6,620 nucleotides of DNA from Acidimicrobiaceae bacterium. GTDB lineage: Bacteria; Actinomycetota; Acidimicrobiia; Acidimicrobiales; UBA8592. This document shows, one piece after another, positions 5,934 to 6,620 of this stretch; the first letter of the stretch is position 1; the number at the start of each line of letters is the position of its first letter. A program made the translations under genes and the position numbers. Location of the stretch: NCBI GenBank assembly GCA_002724825.1, contig PBPU01000009.1, positions 1,980-8,599 on the forward strand, written 5' to 3'. The notes under the pieces were generated by a model. It did no database searches. It had not been told where the DNA came from and saw only the letters and a program-made list of their open reading frames with translations.

Positions 5934-6575
5934 TTACCTATCATCTCGCGGTTGAATAAAGATTCCCTCGGCTGTAACGCAAGTCTTTTCACCTATTCGG
6001 AGCTCTCCACAGATAGTAACTTTTCGTTCCTCAACTTTATGTACCCACCCTTTGAGGGATAATTCCTCATCCAGAGGCGTTGTTGCCTCGTATCTAACGG
6101 TAAGCGTTCCGGTAAAACCGCCGTAACCCGAAACGACGCCAGTGACTCCCAGCAATTCATCCATTAACGCTGCCACGTGGCCCCCATGAACAGCTTCTGG
6201 GGGCCCACAGTATTGAGAATCAAAAGTTCCTCTTCCTAGAAGAAATTCGTCTTCTTTCCAAAAGTAGAAAGGTGGAGAAATCGGGTTTAGGTCACCGATT
6301 AGTGGACTATACGGAAAGAACTCTTGCGGTTCTATTTCGCTGAAATCAAATCGGACTGGGGTATCTGGCCGGAAAGAGTATTCCTCAGGTCGAAGTCCAG
6401 CCTGCATTCTCTCTCCGGATACCTTATATGGAAGTAGTTTCTCTCTTATTTCTACAAGGGCGTCTTCCAACTCTTCAAAGGAGCCTCCTTGACTTAGGAA
6501 TTGGTCAAAATCTGTTGTTCGAAAAGTACTTATAACAGATCGGAGTTCGGCAACAAGTTTCTTTGGGGAGTCCAT
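5934..6575 (-). CDS. PaaI/THEM4-like hotdog-fold thioesterase
   Basis: Acyl-CoA thioesterase-like protein, 213 aa, expected to hydrolyse an acyl-CoA to the free acid and CoA in the cytoplasm. The hotdog domain occupies about 100-210: SPPFYFW (100-106), the long central helix with VHGGHVAALMDELLG (129-143), where His130, Gly131, Gly132 and acidic Asp139 match the HGG...D active-site pattern of PaaI and THEM4 proteins, then the strand GTLTVRYEATTPL (156-168) and closing strands to IFIQP (205-209). The first ~100 residues are an added N-terminal region. It starts with a charged helical stretch (1-50) that could be an oligomer or partner surface; a two-part layout of ~200 aa is common among actinobacterial relatives. 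The ATG at 6575 lacks a usable ribosome site (GAG touches the ATG), while TAAGCT lies 6 nt upstream, as in the SDR gene. It may be read together with the SDR downstream. Substrate chain length unknown. Confidence 0.87.
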   Translation of the reverse strand: MDSPKKLVAELRSVISTFRTTDFDQFLSQGGSFEELEDALVEIREKLLPYKVSGERMQAGLRPEEYSFRPDTPVRFDFSEIEPQEFFPYSPLIGDLNPISPPFYFWKEDEFLLGRGTFDSQYCGPPEAVHGGHVAALMDELLGVTGVVSGYGGFTGTLTVRYEATTPLDEELSLKGWVHKVEERKVTICGELRIGEKTCVTAEGIFIQPRDDR

Positions 6576-6581
6576 CTCTAA

Positions 6582-6587
6582 AGCTTA
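6582..6587 (-). promoter_or_regulatory. Possible -10 box TAAGCT for a leaderless thioesterase transcript
   Basis: On the minus strand TAAGCT fits TANNNT and ends 6 nt before the ATG at 6575, the same distance as the -10-like box of the SDR gene. No -35-like hexamer is visible 16-18 bp upstream. With only 45 bp of upstream sequence in the window, other promoter sites may lie outside. Confidence 0.3.
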
Positions 6588-6620
6588 GATGAAGGCAGGT
6601 GAACTCTGAGAGTTACGATG

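Noticed and set aside
6618..6620. ATG at the right edge as the start of a divergent gene
   Set aside because: It is the last codon of the window with no following sequence and no convincing ribosome site, so nothing can be claimed.

Overview
The window looks like ordinary chromosomal DNA from a bacterium of moderate GC content. It is tightly packed with seven protein genes: one cut by the left edge and six complete. I see no RNA genes, mobile elements, CRISPR arrays or long repeats. The gene set is a MatB-like malonyl-CoA synthetase, a retinol-dehydrogenase-like SDR, a PaaI-type hotdog thioesterase, a small-molecule kinase of the APH/EcKL fold, a histidine phosphatase and two transporters. 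This mix is typical of free-living actinobacteria (Mycobacterium and Acidimicrobiia relatives) and of some marine lineages. Two genes may be leaderless, with a TANNNT box 6 nt before the ATG, which would fit an actinobacterium. The taxonomic guess is weak.

Layout. Positions 1-3015 hold a minus-strand run read right to left: an EamA/DMT permease (2101-3015), a MatB-family acyl-CoA synthetase (595-2091) and an MFS_3-type permease (1-588, continuing past the left edge). The gaps are only 9 and 6 bp, so this is almost certainly one operon. Positions 3016-3147 are a divergent intergenic region with a 13-bp palindrome and a pair of ACTAGT sites that overlap a possible promoter. Positions 3148-4874 hold a plus-strand pair, a phosphotransferase and a histidine phosphatase, 14 bp apart. 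They converge on a minus-strand SDR (4908-5861), which lies 72 bp downstream of a minus-strand thioesterase (5934-6575). The last 45 bp are upstream DNA of the thioesterase.

How the genes may work together. The left operon combines two membrane carriers with an enzyme that activates a carboxylic acid, probably malonate or methylmalonate, with CoA. A transport-and-activation module is the simplest reading, although one or both carriers may be exporters. The plus-strand pair could add and remove phosphate on small molecules. The SDR and thioesterase are consistent with lipid or CoA-ester metabolism. All functional links are inferred from family and position; no substrate can be read from the sequence. 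I found no convincing new system. The points most worth checking are the divergent regulatory region, the two possible leaderless promoters, and the kinase-phosphatase and carrier-ligase pairings.
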